A stretch of DNA of 64,000 nucleotides from contig JACPVR010000018.1 in assembly GCA_016197405.1 (NCBI GenBank), positions 124,001-188,000 of the forward strand, read 5' to 3'. Shown here in pieces: positions 25,216 to 33,269 of the stretch. The stretch is from Mycobacterium sp. (GTDB lineage: Bacteria; Actinomycetota; Actinomycetes; Mycobacteriales; Mycobacteriaceae). A program made the position numbers and the translations under genes. Positions within the stretch are counted from its first letter, which is position 1. Each line of letters starts with the position of its first letter. Under the pieces are notes generated by a model. It saw nothing but the letters and a program-made list of their open reading frames with translations. It did not search any database and was not told the origin of the DNA.

Positions 25216-25305
25216 CGAAGGGGAGTAGCCCCCAATCGTCGTGTCGACATACTGGCGTGAGCCCGGCAGACGAACCGCGTTCCGGCGCGGTGGGTGAGAC
25301 CTTCG
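25216..25305 (+). ncRNA. Manganese (yybP-ykoY) riboswitch
   Basis: The hallmark sequences of the yybP-ykoY class are present: ggggagtagc at 25220-25229 and gtgagacctt at 25294-25303. The closing stem P1 pairs cgaagg (25216-25221) with ccttcg (25300-25305). An internal gtcgtgtcgac-type segment corresponds to the second conserved loop. The class senses Mn(II) and turns on efflux or exporter genes. The remaining 53 bases before the start codon hold the expression platform and ribosome site. The downstream gene belongs to a family known to move manganese, so element and gene agree. Confidence 0.88.
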
Positions 25306-25358
25306 ACCGATGACCGGCGTCCGCATTGCGGGCGCGGGCAACGCGTCGAAAGGTCACC

Positions 25359-26069
25359 ATGTTCGCAGCCGCCCTACTCAGTTTCGGAGTGGTATTCCTC
25401 GCCGAACTCGGCGACAAATCGCAGTTGATCACCATGACCTATGCGCTGCGCTACCGGTGGTGGGTTGTGTTGTCGGGCGTCGGTATCGCCGCTTTCCTCG
25501 TGCACGGCATCTCGGTGACGGTGGGCCACTTCCTCGGCTTGACCCTGCCCCGCCAACCCATCGCCTTCGTCGCGGCGATCGCGTTCTTCGCATTCGCGAT
25601 CTGGACGTTCCGTGAGGGCGGCACCGACGAGGACGAGACCGACGCCTCCGCCGCCGCCAAGGCACCGCGATTCGTGATCCTGGCGGTCATCTCGTCGTTC
25701 GTGTTGGCCGAACTGGGTGACAAGACCATGCTCGCGACCGTCGCACTGGCCGCCGACAACTCCTGGGCCGGGGTGTGGGCCGGGGCGACCGCCGGAATGG
25801 TGCTCGCCGACGGCGTGGCCATCGCGGTCGGACGGCTCTTGCACCGCCGCCTCCCGGAGCGCCTGTTACACGTGCTGGCCGCCGTGTTGTTCCTGCTTTT
25901 CGGTGTCTGGATCCTGTTCAACAGCGCGCTGGGCCGCCCTGGCCTGGCCATCGTCGTCACCTCCTCGGTCGCCGTGGTGGCGCTGGCAGTGGCTGTCGGT
26001 AGGTGGCTCGTGCGCCGCCGCCGCACCGATTCGCCACCGGTGCCGGAGCCCTCGTCGGACGCCGCCTAA
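25359..26069 (+). CDS. GDT1/TMEM165 (UPF0016) family cation transporter, probable manganese exporter (Rv3848-like)
   Basis: This 236-residue membrane protein has two copies of the family signature Glu-x-Gly-Asp-Lys-(Ser/Thr): ELGDKSQL in the N-terminal half and ELGDKTML in the C-terminal half, each within a three-helix repeat. Acidic residues separate the halves (a stretch of Asp/Glu near residue 90). Members move Mn(II) and Ca(II); the bacterial type is linked to manganese efflux. Start ATG has AAAGG at 25349-25353. Control by the upstream manganese riboswitch is strongly suggested by sequence. It corresponds to Rv3848 by position. Confidence 0.9.
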   Translation: MFAAALLSFGVVFLAELGDKSQLITMTYALRYRWWVVLSGVGIAAFLVHGISVTVGHFLGLTLPRQPIAFVAAIAFFAFAIWTFREGGTDEDETDASAAAKAPRFVILAVISSFVLAELGDKTMLATVALAADNSWAGVWAGATAGMVLADGVAIAVGRLLHRRLPERLLHVLAAVLFLLFGVWILFNSALGRPGLAIVVTSSVAVVALAVAVGRWLVRRRRTDSPPVPEPSSDAA

Positions 26070-26080
26070 CCAGGCGCAGG

Positions 26081-26112
26081 TCTTTACCTGAGGTCGTTAC
26101 CGCAGGTAAAGA
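26081..26112. terminator. Inverted repeat after the manganese transporter gene
   Basis: A ten-base perfect inverted repeat (tctttacctg 26081-26090, caggtaaaga 26103-26112) lies 11 bases after the stop codon. It may end transcription in the rightward direction; a T-run is lacking. Confidence 0.55.
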
Positions 26113-26282
26113 GTCCATAGTCCTCAAAGGTGTAACCGGCGTTCCCAGGCAGCAAAGGTGAGGTCCTGTGTCGAAGCCATGCTTCGTCGTTGCCCGTGAA
26201 ACGCACCCCGTGAGCCCCCATCGGGTGCCTCGCAGAGCCCCGAAAGACCCAAATCGGCCCCGGACACCTGCGTTTACTCAAG

Positions 26283-26311
26283 TTGCATAGGCAACGAATT
26301 CCGTAGCTAAT
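26283..26311 (+). promoter_or_regulatory. Candidate promoter for espR
   Basis: A -35-like TTGCAT (26283-26288) and a -10-like GCTAAT (26306-26311) are separated by 17 bases. If used, the leader would be about 140 bases. Prediction only. Confidence 0.3.
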
Positions 26312-26459
26312 CGGTTTCACAGGTCTCCCATATGTGGGAAAAACCGCCCCGATTAAATTTTGTTGGGTTTGCACTTGGTTACGACGGCTTCACTGGGTAC
26401 CATGATCAGCAAATACGCGATCGCGCTGAGATTCTTGCTGCAACACGTGGAGGTCCAAA

Positions 26460-26858
26460 ATGAGCACGACGTTCGCCGCCAGGCTGAATCGTCTATTCGA
26501 CACGGTCTATCCACCTGGCCGCGGGCCCCACACTTCCGCAGAAGTCATCGGGGCTCTCAAGGCCGAAGGTGTGACCATGTCGGCGCCGTATCTGTCTCAG
26601 CTGCGGTCAGGCAACCGCACCAATCCGTCGTCGGCCACCATGACGGCTCTGGCCAACTTCTTCCGGATCAAGCCGGCGTATTTCACCGACGACGATTACT
26701 ACGAGAAGCTCGATAAAGAGCTGACGTGGCTGGCCAATATGCGCGACGAGGGTGTGCGCCGTATCGCCGCCCGCACCGTCGGACTGTCCCCCGAGGCCCA
26801 GCAGGATCTGGTGCACAAGGCCGAGGAACTGCGTCGCCAGGAGAACCTGGCGGACTGA
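26460..26858 (+). CDS. espR: Nucleoid-associated regulator EspR
   Basis: This 132-residue protein matches EspR (Rv3849) in length and order. It has an N-terminal XRE-type helix-turn-helix (about residues 1-75, including PYLSQLRSGNRTNPSSATM as the recognition part) and a C-terminal dimerisation region (about 85-132). In M. tuberculosis EspR is a global DNA-binding protein that bridges distant sites and activates espACD and other envelope or ESX-1-related genes. Start is ATG with GGAGG a short distance upstream. It faces a leftward operon with an ImmA/IrrE peptidase. Confidence 0.95.
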   Translation: MSTTFAARLNRLFDTVYPPGRGPHTSAEVIGALKAEGVTMSAPYLSQLRSGNRTNPSSATMTALANFFRIKPAYFTDDDYYEKLDKELTWLANMRDEGVRRIAARTVGLSPEAQQDLVHKAEELRRQENLAD

Positions 26859-26879
26859 CGTCCCCCTCAGGCACGCGCC

Positions 26880-28016
26880 CTATCCGGTCCGCAGTTGGGC
26901 CTGATACTGCCGCGCTATCTCGATGATCCAGTCCCGGTCGGCATAGCCGTCGGGCTGATGTAACCAGCCCAGCCCGGGGAACGCGGCGTCGCTGGCCGCC
27001 CTGTCATCATCCGAACCGGCGTGAATCCATTCGGCCACCGCGCGCGCCTGCGCGACAGGAGGCACGTCGGGGCGCTCGATACCTGCCCAGATGTCGTCGT
27101 CAGGCTCCTGCGGTGCGGTGTACCCGCCTCCGGCGATCCGGGCGCCGTGCGCTGCGGATGCCTCCAGGAACAGTGCGTCGGAGATGAGCGACAGTTTCTC
27201 GGCGACCTGGAAGGCCAGCGGACCGCGCGGCCGGACGCCGATGCCGATATCGGGCTGGCGGCGCAACAACTCGTCGAGCAGGGGTTTGATGGCGCGCAGC
27301 TCGCCGCGGCCGCTGAACCAGTCTTCCACCGACGGCAGCAGCGAGCCCGCTGCCACGACGGCCATGGCGCACCCGAGCAGCGTCGCCGCGGTTCCCACGC
27401 CGAGCAGGTGCACCGATCCGACGGCGCGGATCAGGAAGAACGCGCTGGCCAGCAGGATCAGCACGATGCCGAGGGTGAAGACGAACAGCGCCCGGCCGCG
27501 CCGGCTGCGGTTGGAATGACGCAACCCGGCCCAGGCCACCAGCGTCAGCGCCAGCAGGACGTACAGCAGTGGCACCAGCCAGGTCAGCGAGACGTTGGAG
27601 GTACCGAGGTTTCGGTGCAGGTACTCCTGCGGCGACATTTCCTGCTGCCTGCCGCCGGTGAAGAACACCGCAGCTGCCACCACTGCGACGACGGCGGCAA
27701 AGCCGTACTGCGCGAACGCAATTCGACGTACCACTGCCGGCGTGCGTTCAGAGCCGACACCGATGATCATCACGCAGCTGCCCGCTGCGCTGGCGATCAG
27801 CGCGATCTGGCTCAGCAGCACCGAGACGTTGGGCCAGTGCAGGGCGTTGTCCAACAACAGGGTCAGCGGTTGCCAGTTGAGGGCGGCCACCGCCGCCAGG
27901 CTGCCGAGCGCGACGATCATCGCGGTACTCACCAGGGACTGCTTGTTCACCAGTGCCCAGCCGATGCGAACACCGGTGGCAAGGCCCAGCAGGCCGGCGA
28001 TCACCCAGACGGTCAA
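26880..28016 (-). CDS. Integral membrane protein of the MAB_1171c-like (DUF6545-type) group
   Basis: This 378-residue protein has about seven hydrophobic segments within residues 1-230 and a soluble cytoplasmic tail of about 145 residues (from EDWFSGRGELRAIK on). The tail contains a PDIGIGVRPRGPLAFQVAEKL block. I recognise it as similar to the actinobacterial family often annotated MAB_1171c, which commonly lies beside XRE regulators and ImmA/IrrE peptidases; this family identity is from memory. Despite labels such as putative transporter, no transport motif is visible. Its start overlaps the ImmA/IrrE stop by four bases, so the two are translated together. Confidence 0.75.
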   Translation of the reverse strand: MTVWVIAGLLGLATGVRIGWALVNKQSLVSTAMIVALGSLAAVAALNWQPLTLLLDNALHWPNVSVLLSQIALIASAAGSCVMIIGVGSERTPAVVRRIAFAQYGFAAVVAVVAAAVFFTGGRQQEMSPQEYLHRNLGTSNVSLTWLVPLLYVLLALTLVAWAGLRHSNRSRRGRALFVFTLGIVLILLASAFFLIRAVGSVHLLGVGTAATLLGCAMAVVAAGSLLPSVEDWFSGRGELRAIKPLLDELLRRQPDIGIGVRPRGPLAFQVAEKLSLISDALFLEASAAHGARIAGGGYTAPQEPDDDIWAGIERPDVPPVAQARAVAEWIHAGSDDDRAASDAAFPGLGWLHQPDGYADRDWIIEIARQYQAQLRTG

Positions 28017-28504
28017 CCAAACGCCTCTCCGAGACGCACCTGCACTATCGACGAGCGGTCAGAGGGCATGCGGCCCAGCCGATAGATGAGCAGAGCCGCG
28101 AAGTCCTCGGCCTCCTGCTCGGCCTCGGCCCCACTGGGACCCATGCATCCGGTTCGCTGGTTGAGCATGTATCCGATCAGATCATCACTGGCGAATTCGG
28201 TGCTGCTGCGGGCGGCTTCGACCACGGGGATGCCGTCATGGCCCAGGACCAGGTGCCCGAGTTCGTGCGCCAGGGTCCGCTCCCATGTCGGAAGTCCCTG
28301 CTGGATGAGGAACACGTCGTGGTCGACGTACTGGCGCCATTGTCCGCACACACCGTGCGGCAGATCGGCCATCTTGATGGTGATCTTGCGGCTGCGGTCG
28401 TCGCCGACGGCGCTCACCAGCCGTTGCACCGTGACTTCCCCGCGCCGGGGCGCGAGCGCGAGCACATCTGCCACGGCCTTGGTCACTCGACGACTAGCCG
28501 ACAT
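28013..28504 (-). CDS. ImmA/IrrE-family metallo-endopeptidase
   Basis: This 163-residue soluble protein has the zinc motif His-Glu-x-x-His in TLAHELGHLVLGHDG and a downstream Glu in AEQEAEDFAALLIYR as third ligand. Family members cut an HTH-type repressor, often of the XRE group, in response to a signal (ImmA-ImmR; IrrE-DdrO). Here the closest XRE protein is EspR, encoded convergently two genes away. An AGGGAG ribosome site precedes the ATG. The peptidase follows the exported protein gene by 24 bases and overlaps the membrane protein gene, so all three form an operon. Confidence 0.88.
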   Translation of the reverse strand: MSASRRVTKAVADVLALAPRRGEVTVQRLVSAVGDDRSRKITIKMADLPHGVCGQWRQYVDHDVFLIQQGLPTWERTLAHELGHLVLGHDGIPVVEAARSSTEFASDDLIGYMLNQRTGCMGPSGAEAEQEAEDFAALLIYRLGRMPSDRSSIVQVRLGEAFG

Positions 28505-28528
28505 GTGATCTCCCTACCTGGGGTTTCA

Positions 28529-29629
28529 TCATCGCAGGAACCTCGACGTCCCCGCGGCACGGACCGCGACACCGGATTTCGCCTGGCGGTAGCCGAGATA
28601 ACCACCCGCCGCGGTGAGCGCGACGATCCCGACCAGACCGGGCACCGCCAGACCGGCGATCTGGGTCATGTCCGCGGTGCGCAGGTAGGCCGGGTATCCG
28701 ACCCGGAAACCCTCGGGGGGTGCGCCGCTCATACCGGCGGACTCCGGCATCGGCGACTGCGCCAGCGGTTGTCGATCGGGCATCGCGGCAGGTGAGGACG
28801 GCAGCGGCGACGACATCGACGGTGGCGGCGCCGTCTCGATGACTGCGCTCGGCGGGGGCGGCACGATGAACACCGGCACGGCGGCGGCCATCGGGACCAC
28901 TGCGCCCGCGGGGCCGTTGACTCCCCCGCCACCGGCCATCGCGCTCACGCCACCACCGCGGCCACCGTCGGTCCCGGCTCCGGTGTCCGTCTCGGTGTCG
29001 GTCTCGGCGTCGGTGGGCGGGGTCTCTTCCGGTTCCGGATTCGTGGTCGGCTCATCGGGATAGGGCCCGGTCGGCCATTGCGGCCCGCTCACGCCTCCGC
29101 TGCCACCGCCGCTGCCGGTGCTCCCGGAGCCACCGGTACCGGGGGTGTCCACACCGCCGCCCGGGTCGGGATCGGGGTCTGGGTCGGGATCCTCACCGCC
29201 ACCGCCACCGCCACCGCCATGACAAGGTCGGCCCGGATCGGAACCGTCATCTCCGTCATCGTCGCCGGGGTGATGTGGCGGCCGGCCACCCGGCCAGTCG
29301 CCGCCGCCGTGCCATCCGCCCGGACCCGAACCGTGTGGACCATGCGGGGTTTCGCCGTCGGTGCCGGTTGTGCCGCCATCGTTGTCCGAGCCGGGACCGG
29401 GGGTGGGTTTGTCCGAGCCGTCACGCCGCGGCCACCGGCTCTGCGGGCGATCGGTGTTGTCACCGGGTCGATGTGCGGGAGCATCGGCGGTGCTGCCGTC
29501 GCGGTTCTCGGCACCGGACCCGCGGTCGGCCGCGGCAGGCGCCAGCCCGATGCCGCCGATACCGCCGGCCAGGAAGCCGCAGGCGATCACTCCGCCGATC
29601 GCTGCGGCCCGCGCATGCGAGCCTTCCAC
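28529..29629 (-). CDS. Exported low-complexity Gly/Pro/Asp-rich protein with C-terminal membrane helix
   Basis: From the GTG at 29627-29629 this gives 366 residues; other in-frame starts lie at 29701 and 29722. The GTG was chosen because AGGGAA precedes it and it places a signal-peptide-like segment (AAAIGGVIACGFLAGGIGG) near the start. The body is a low-complexity linker rich in Gly, Pro, Asp and Thr with Asp-Pro repeats. A hydrophobic helix (IAGLAVPGLVGIVALTAAGG) near the C-terminus and a short basic tail give a single-pass surface protein. Function unknown. It is first in the operon with the ImmA/IrrE peptidase and the polytopic protein. Confidence 0.7.
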   Translation of the reverse strand: MEGSHARAAAIGGVIACGFLAGGIGGIGLAPAAADRGSGAENRDGSTADAPAHRPGDNTDRPQSRWPRRDGSDKPTPGPGSDNDGGTTGTDGETPHGPHGSGPGGWHGGGDWPGGRPPHHPGDDDGDDGSDPGRPCHGGGGGGGGEDPDPDPDPDPGGGVDTPGTGGSGSTGSGGGSGGVSGPQWPTGPYPDEPTTNPEPEETPPTDAETDTETDTGAGTDGGRGGGVSAMAGGGGVNGPAGAVVPMAAAVPVFIVPPPPSAVIETAPPPSMSSPLPSSPAAMPDRQPLAQSPMPESAGMSGAPPEGFRVGYPAYLRTADMTQIAGLAVPGLVGIVALTAAGGYLGYRQAKSGVAVRAAGTSRFLR

Positions 29630-29812
29630 TGTTTTCCCTGTTCCCTCTGCCGCCACTGCCTCTGATCTGCGGCTTTCTCCCCAGGTGTGCGTTGGCCCCA
29701 TTCTCGCATATCGCCAGGTCATAATTTCGGCGGTCGAGCCAGACGATAGGGTTGGGACACCGTTGGCGGGCAGACCGCGCGACGCGTGACGAGAGCACGG
29801 AAGGCGGCCGGA

Positions 29813-30469
29813 ATGGGTCTGTTCACTACGCGGAAGACTCGCGCGAGGCGTCGTGCCGAGGCCAAGGCCCTCAAGTCGAAAGCCAAGCTGGAAGCCAAGC
29901 TCTCCGCCAAGAACGAGGCCCGGCGCATCAAGGCCGAGGGCCGCGCGGGCGCGAAGGCGCTCAAGTCTCAGTTGAAGGCGCAGCGCGACAGTGACCGGGC
30001 CGCCGTCAAGGTCGCCGAGACCCAGCTCAAGGCTGCCCGCGAAGGAAAGCTGCTGTCCCCGACCCGGGTCAAGCGCACCCTCAGCGTCGCCCGGCTGCTG
30101 GCCCCGGTTCTCGTTCCGCTGGTGTACCGCGCGGTCACCACCGCACGCGGCGTGCTCGACGAGCGCCGCGCGCAGCGGCTCGGGGTGCCGCTGAGCCAGG
30201 TCGGTCAGTTCGCCGGTCACGGCGGCGCACTGTCGGCCCGTATCGCCAGTGCCGAGCAGTCGGTGCGCGCGGTGGCCGAGAAGAAGCCCAAGGATCCCGA
30301 GACCAAACAGTTCGTCTCGGCGATCAACGAGCGGCTGGCCGACCTGGCCGTCGCCGTGACCACCGCCGAGCACATGCCCGCCGACCGGCGCCGCGCCGCG
30401 CACACCTCGATCGCCGGCCAGCTCGACGGTGTCGAAGCCGATCTGATGGCCCGCCTCGGCGTGCTCTGA
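29813..30469 (+). CDS. Conserved mycobacterial Lys/Ala/Arg-rich protein (Rv3850-like, DUF6474-type)
   Basis: This 218-residue protein has the same length as Rv3850. It starts at ATG behind GGAAGG. The first 90 residues are highly basic and predicted to form a long helix or coiled coil (RRRAEAKALKSKAKLEAKLS). One hydrophobic segment (about 99-115, SVARLLAPVLVPLVYRAV) follows, then a helical C-terminal domain. The basic N-terminus suggests binding to nucleic acid or acidic lipids, but no function is known. The next gene follows 13 bases later. Confidence 0.88.
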   Translation: MGLFTTRKTRARRRAEAKALKSKAKLEAKLSAKNEARRIKAEGRAGAKALKSQLKAQRDSDRAAVKVAETQLKAAREGKLLSPTRVKRTLSVARLLAPVLVPLVYRAVTTARGVLDERRAQRLGVPLSQVGQFAGHGGALSARIASAEQSVRAVAEKKPKDPETKQFVSAINERLADLAVAVTTAEHMPADRRRAAHTSIAGQLDGVEADLMARLGVL

Positions 30470-30482
30470 ACCGAAACCGACA

Positions 30483-31004
30483 GTGTCCAGGTCCGTGGCC
30501 GCCGCCGCCCGATTCCGCGGGTCGGCCGCCGGCGCGTTCACCGCAGCGCTCGCGGTGGCGGCCCACGGCCTCGGCGATGGCGGCGCTCCCGCCGGCGGAT
30601 CATTGGCCTTGCTCGCCGTCCTTGCCGCCGGTATCGGCGCACTGGTCGCCACCTGGGAACACGCGGCGCGACGGCTGACGCTGCTGGGTGTGCTGGCGGG
30701 CGGTCAGCTCGCCGGGCATCTGGCGCTGAGCATCGGCGGGCATCACGGTAGCGCCGCCGCGCCGGTCTCGATGGTGACGCTCCATGTGGTCGCCGTGATC
30801 ACCGGAGCGCTGCTGGTGACCGCCTGCGAGCGGTTGTTCCGGCTGCTGTCGACGGTTGTCAGCGGCAGCGATCCCACCGGGCCGTTGCCTGCGGTGGTTC
30901 CGCTGCGCACCGCCGTCATCCGCGGTGAACATCCGTCGCGTCGTGAGCTTCTGCTTGCCGCATCGATATCGCATCGGGGCCCGCCGGCACGCATCGCGTG
31001 CTGA
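30483..31004 (+). CDS. Small integral membrane protein (Rv3851-like position)
   Basis: This 173-residue protein starts at GTG and has four hydrophobic segments between residues 12 and 125, with His residues in the loops (SIGGHHGSAAA). A basic C-terminal tail follows. It sits between the Rv3850-like gene and the YcnI-CopC-CopD copper genes, and His-containing loops would suit a metal role, but this is inference. Close spacing to both sides suggests a shared transcript. Confidence 0.75.
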   Translation: MSRSVAAAARFRGSAAGAFTAALAVAAHGLGDGGAPAGGSLALLAVLAAGIGALVATWEHAARRLTLLGVLAGGQLAGHLALSIGGHHGSAAAPVSMVTLHVVAVITGALLVTACERLFRLLSTVVSGSDPTGPLPAVVPLRTAVIRGEHPSRRELLLAASISHRGPPARIAC

Positions 31005-31046
31005 CCTGTCCCTGAAATTCCTTGCGATACAAGAAAGTTCAATCGA

Positions 31047-31754
31047 ATGCTTCGTAATACCAGGCTGCTTTCGCGCGCCTTCACCACGGTTGCGGCCGCC
31101 TCCGCCGTGGCCCTCGGCTCGCTCGTCCTCAGTGCGCCCGCCGGCGCCCACGTCCACGTCGACGCCGATGACCCGGTTCCCGGTGGCTCAGCGGTGATCA
31201 CCTTCCGGGTCCCCAACGAGTCCGACAGCGGCTCACCCACCACGGCGCTGACCGTGAACCTGCCCGATCTGGCTTCGGTGTCGGCCGCGGCCACCCCCGG
31301 CTGGACCACGAAACTGGACCGCGACACCGCGGCAGGCACCGTCCGGTCGATCACCTGGACCGCGACGCCCGGCGGCGGTATCGGCGCCGATCAATTCGGC
31401 CTCTTCGTCTTGCAGGCGACACTGCCCGATACCGCCACGGTCAGCTTCCCGGCCACGCAGACCTATGCCGACGGCACCGTCGTCAAGTGGGACCAGGCGC
31501 CGCTGCCCGGCGGCGGCGAACCCGAGTACCCGGCGCCCGAACTGACCCTGACCGCAGGCGATCCCGGCGGTGAGGCCGATCACCACGCGGCTCCTTCGGC
31601 ACCCACCGCGACCGCGACCGCGACGCCGGTGGCCGCGCCGGCACCGGCCGCCGCCGCGGCGCGGCCCGACAACGTCGCACGCGCCTTGGCGGGCGCGGCG
31701 CTGCTACTGGCGGCCGTCGGCGTGGTTGTGGCATTGGTGCGGCGGCGCGCATGA
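31047..31754 (+). CDS. YcnI-family copper-binding membrane protein (DUF1775)
   Basis: This 235-residue protein has a signal peptide ending in Ala-Gly-Ala, so that the mature protein starts with His-Val-His-Val. The N-terminal His is the copper-brace ligand in the YcnI family. The DUF1775 beta-sandwich spans about residues 35-165 (with the WTATPGGGIGADQFGLF block), then an Ala/Thr/Pro linker and one C-terminal transmembrane helix. Family members bind Cu(II) outside the membrane and accompany CopC/CopD. The stop overlaps the next start by four bases (ATGA). Confidence 0.92.
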   Translation: MLRNTRLLSRAFTTVAAASAVALGSLVLSAPAGAHVHVDADDPVPGGSAVITFRVPNESDSGSPTTALTVNLPDLASVSAAATPGWTTKLDRDTAAGTVRSITWTATPGGGIGADQFGLFVLQATLPDTATVSFPATQTYADGTVVKWDQAPLPGGGEPEYPAPELTLTAGDPGGEADHHAAPSAPTATATATPVAAPAPAAAAARPDNVARALAGAALLLAAVGVVVALVRRRA

Positions 31755-32254
31755 GCAGCGTCGTACGCCTCGGCGTGGTGACCCTGCTGGCCGGCCTGCT
31801 GTTGTTCGCCGGGACGGCGGTCGCGTCGGCGCACGCCACCCGGGTCGCCACCGACCCCGTCGAAAATGCCTCGCTGACAACGGGTCCGGAGCGGGTCACC
31901 GCGACGTTCAACGAACCGTTGCAGTCGACGTTCGCGGCGATGACGGTGGTAGGACCGGACGGCAATCTGTGGTCGACCGGCGACCCGGCCGTCAGCGGCG
32001 CCCAGATCGGCGTCGCCGTGCGCCCATTGGGGCCGGCGGGCACCTACACCGTCAACTACCGGGTGACATCGGCCGACGGTCACGTGGTATCGGGCTCCTG
32101 GCCGTTCGAACTGACCCAGCCAGGATCCGGCACGCCGGGACCGTCGGCGGCAGCGACCACCGAGGAGACCGGGCTGCCGGTGTGGCCGTTCCTGGCCGGC
32201 GCGGTGCTGATCGTGGCCGGCGGTGCGCTGTGGGCGGTGCGGCGCAGACCGTGA
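31751..32254 (+). CDS. CopC-domain copper-binding protein
   Basis: This 167-residue protein has a signal peptide cut after Ala-Ser-Ala to expose an N-terminal His (HATRVATDP), the first Cu(II) ligand of CopC. A second His is in SADGHVVSGSWPF. The CopC beta barrel covers about residues 28-122, followed by a linker and a C-terminal transmembrane helix with a short basic tail. It binds copper outside the membrane and probably hands it to CopD. Its stop overlaps the CopD GTG by four bases. Confidence 0.93.
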   Translation: MSSVVRLGVVTLLAGLLLFAGTAVASAHATRVATDPVENASLTTGPERVTATFNEPLQSTFAAMTVVGPDGNLWSTGDPAVSGAQIGVAVRPLGPAGTYTVNYRVTSADGHVVSGSWPFELTQPGSGTPGPSAAATTEETGLPVWPFLAGAVLIVAGGALWAVRRRP

Positions 32255-33186
32255 CCCGGGACGCACTGCGCTGGTGGGCTTTCGGTGCGACCGTGCTGGG
32301 CGCGGCGGTCGCGGTGGCGTGGGCCCTGGCGCATCCGCAGCTTCCCGTCGCCGTCGCGTCCGTACGGACGGTCGCCGATATCGCGGGCGTGCTGTGTCTG
32401 GGCCTGGCCGCGGCGCCGCTACTGGAGGAGCCGCGCCATCAGGACGAACTGACCCGTCGCGGTCTGCCGCGGCTCGCGGTGGCCGGTGCGGTCTGGCTCA
32501 TCGCCGAGCTGATCCGGTTGGCGTTGGTCACGGCGCAGGCGGTGTCGGTCCGGCTGACCGGGTTGTCGCTGCACACCCTGGTGCAGTTCGCGGTGACGAC
32601 GACGCCGGGCCGGTCTGCGTTGTTCGGTATCGCCGCCGCCGTCGCGGTGACGGTGCTGGCGGTTGCGCCCGGTCGCGGGTCGGCGACGTGGCGCGGGCTG
32701 ACCATCACCGCCGCGGCGGCCGGTATCGCGGCACGTGCCGTCACGGGCCATCTGTCCGACAGTGTGACGGTCGGCGGGCTGGCCGTGGCGGTACATGCGC
32801 TGGCGGCTGCGCTGTGGTGCGGATCGCTGGCCGCGCTGACGCTGACGGTCAGCGCCCGCGGGCAGTGGGCGCGGGTGCTGCCCGCGTTCTCGCGGTTGGC
32901 ATTGTGGTGTGTGGCCGTCCTGCTGGCCGGCGGGGTGATCGCCGCGCTGGTGGAGATCGGGTCGCCGAGTCGGCTGCTGACCGACGGCTACGGCCGGATC
33001 CTGCTGGCGAAGATACTGGTCACCGCGGTGCTGGTAGTGCTGGCGTGGCGTAACCGGACCGGCTGGCTGGTCGCCGCGCGTGGCCACCGGATCACCGCGG
33101 AGGCGTCGCGCACCCGGTCGTCGGCGGAACTGGCGTTGATGGCGGTGGTTCTGACCTTGGCGGCCGCCCTTTCGGTGACGGGCTAG
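32251..33186 (+). CDS. CopD-family copper membrane protein
   Basis: This 311-residue polytopic membrane protein (eight or so helices) starts at a GTG that overlaps the CopC stop (GTGA). The C-terminal part has the CopD pattern with YGRILLAKILVTAVLVVLAW, and His residues in VHALAAALWCG and TGHLSDS as likely metal or haem ligands. It is thought to take in copper or supply it to cuproproteins. A longer open frame exists upstream but runs through copC in another frame. YcnI, CopC and CopD thus make a coupled three-gene copper module. Confidence 0.92.
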   Translation: MTRDALRWWAFGATVLGAAVAVAWALAHPQLPVAVASVRTVADIAGVLCLGLAAAPLLEEPRHQDELTRRGLPRLAVAGAVWLIAELIRLALVTAQAVSVRLTGLSLHTLVQFAVTTTPGRSALFGIAAAVAVTVLAVAPGRGSATWRGLTITAAAAGIAARAVTGHLSDSVTVGGLAVAVHALAAALWCGSLAALTLTVSARGQWARVLPAFSRLALWCVAVLLAGGVIAALVEIGSPSRLLTDGYGRILLAKILVTAVLVVLAWRNRTGWLVAARGHRITAEASRTRSSAELALMAVVLTLAAALSVTG

Positions 33187-33269
33187 CATCGGCGCAAGAG
33201 AATTGCGTCGCGGTGCACCGGGGATCACGCCGGTGCATGGCCCAGGACCGACTGCGAAGGAGCAGCCAC

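Larger units (their letters stand above)
26070..26459 (+). other. espR leader/promoter region
   Basis: About 390 bases separate the transporter gene and espR and contain no convincing gene. The region is less GC-rich than its surroundings toward espR (ttaaattttgttgg near 26354). A long untranslated leader upstream of espR is known in M. tuberculosis. A weak promoter candidate lies at 26283-26311. Confidence 0.5.

Noticed and set aside
26084..26374. A 96-residue leftward frame between the transporter and espR
   Set aside because: It covers the espR leader, has no ribosome site and does not resemble a protein.
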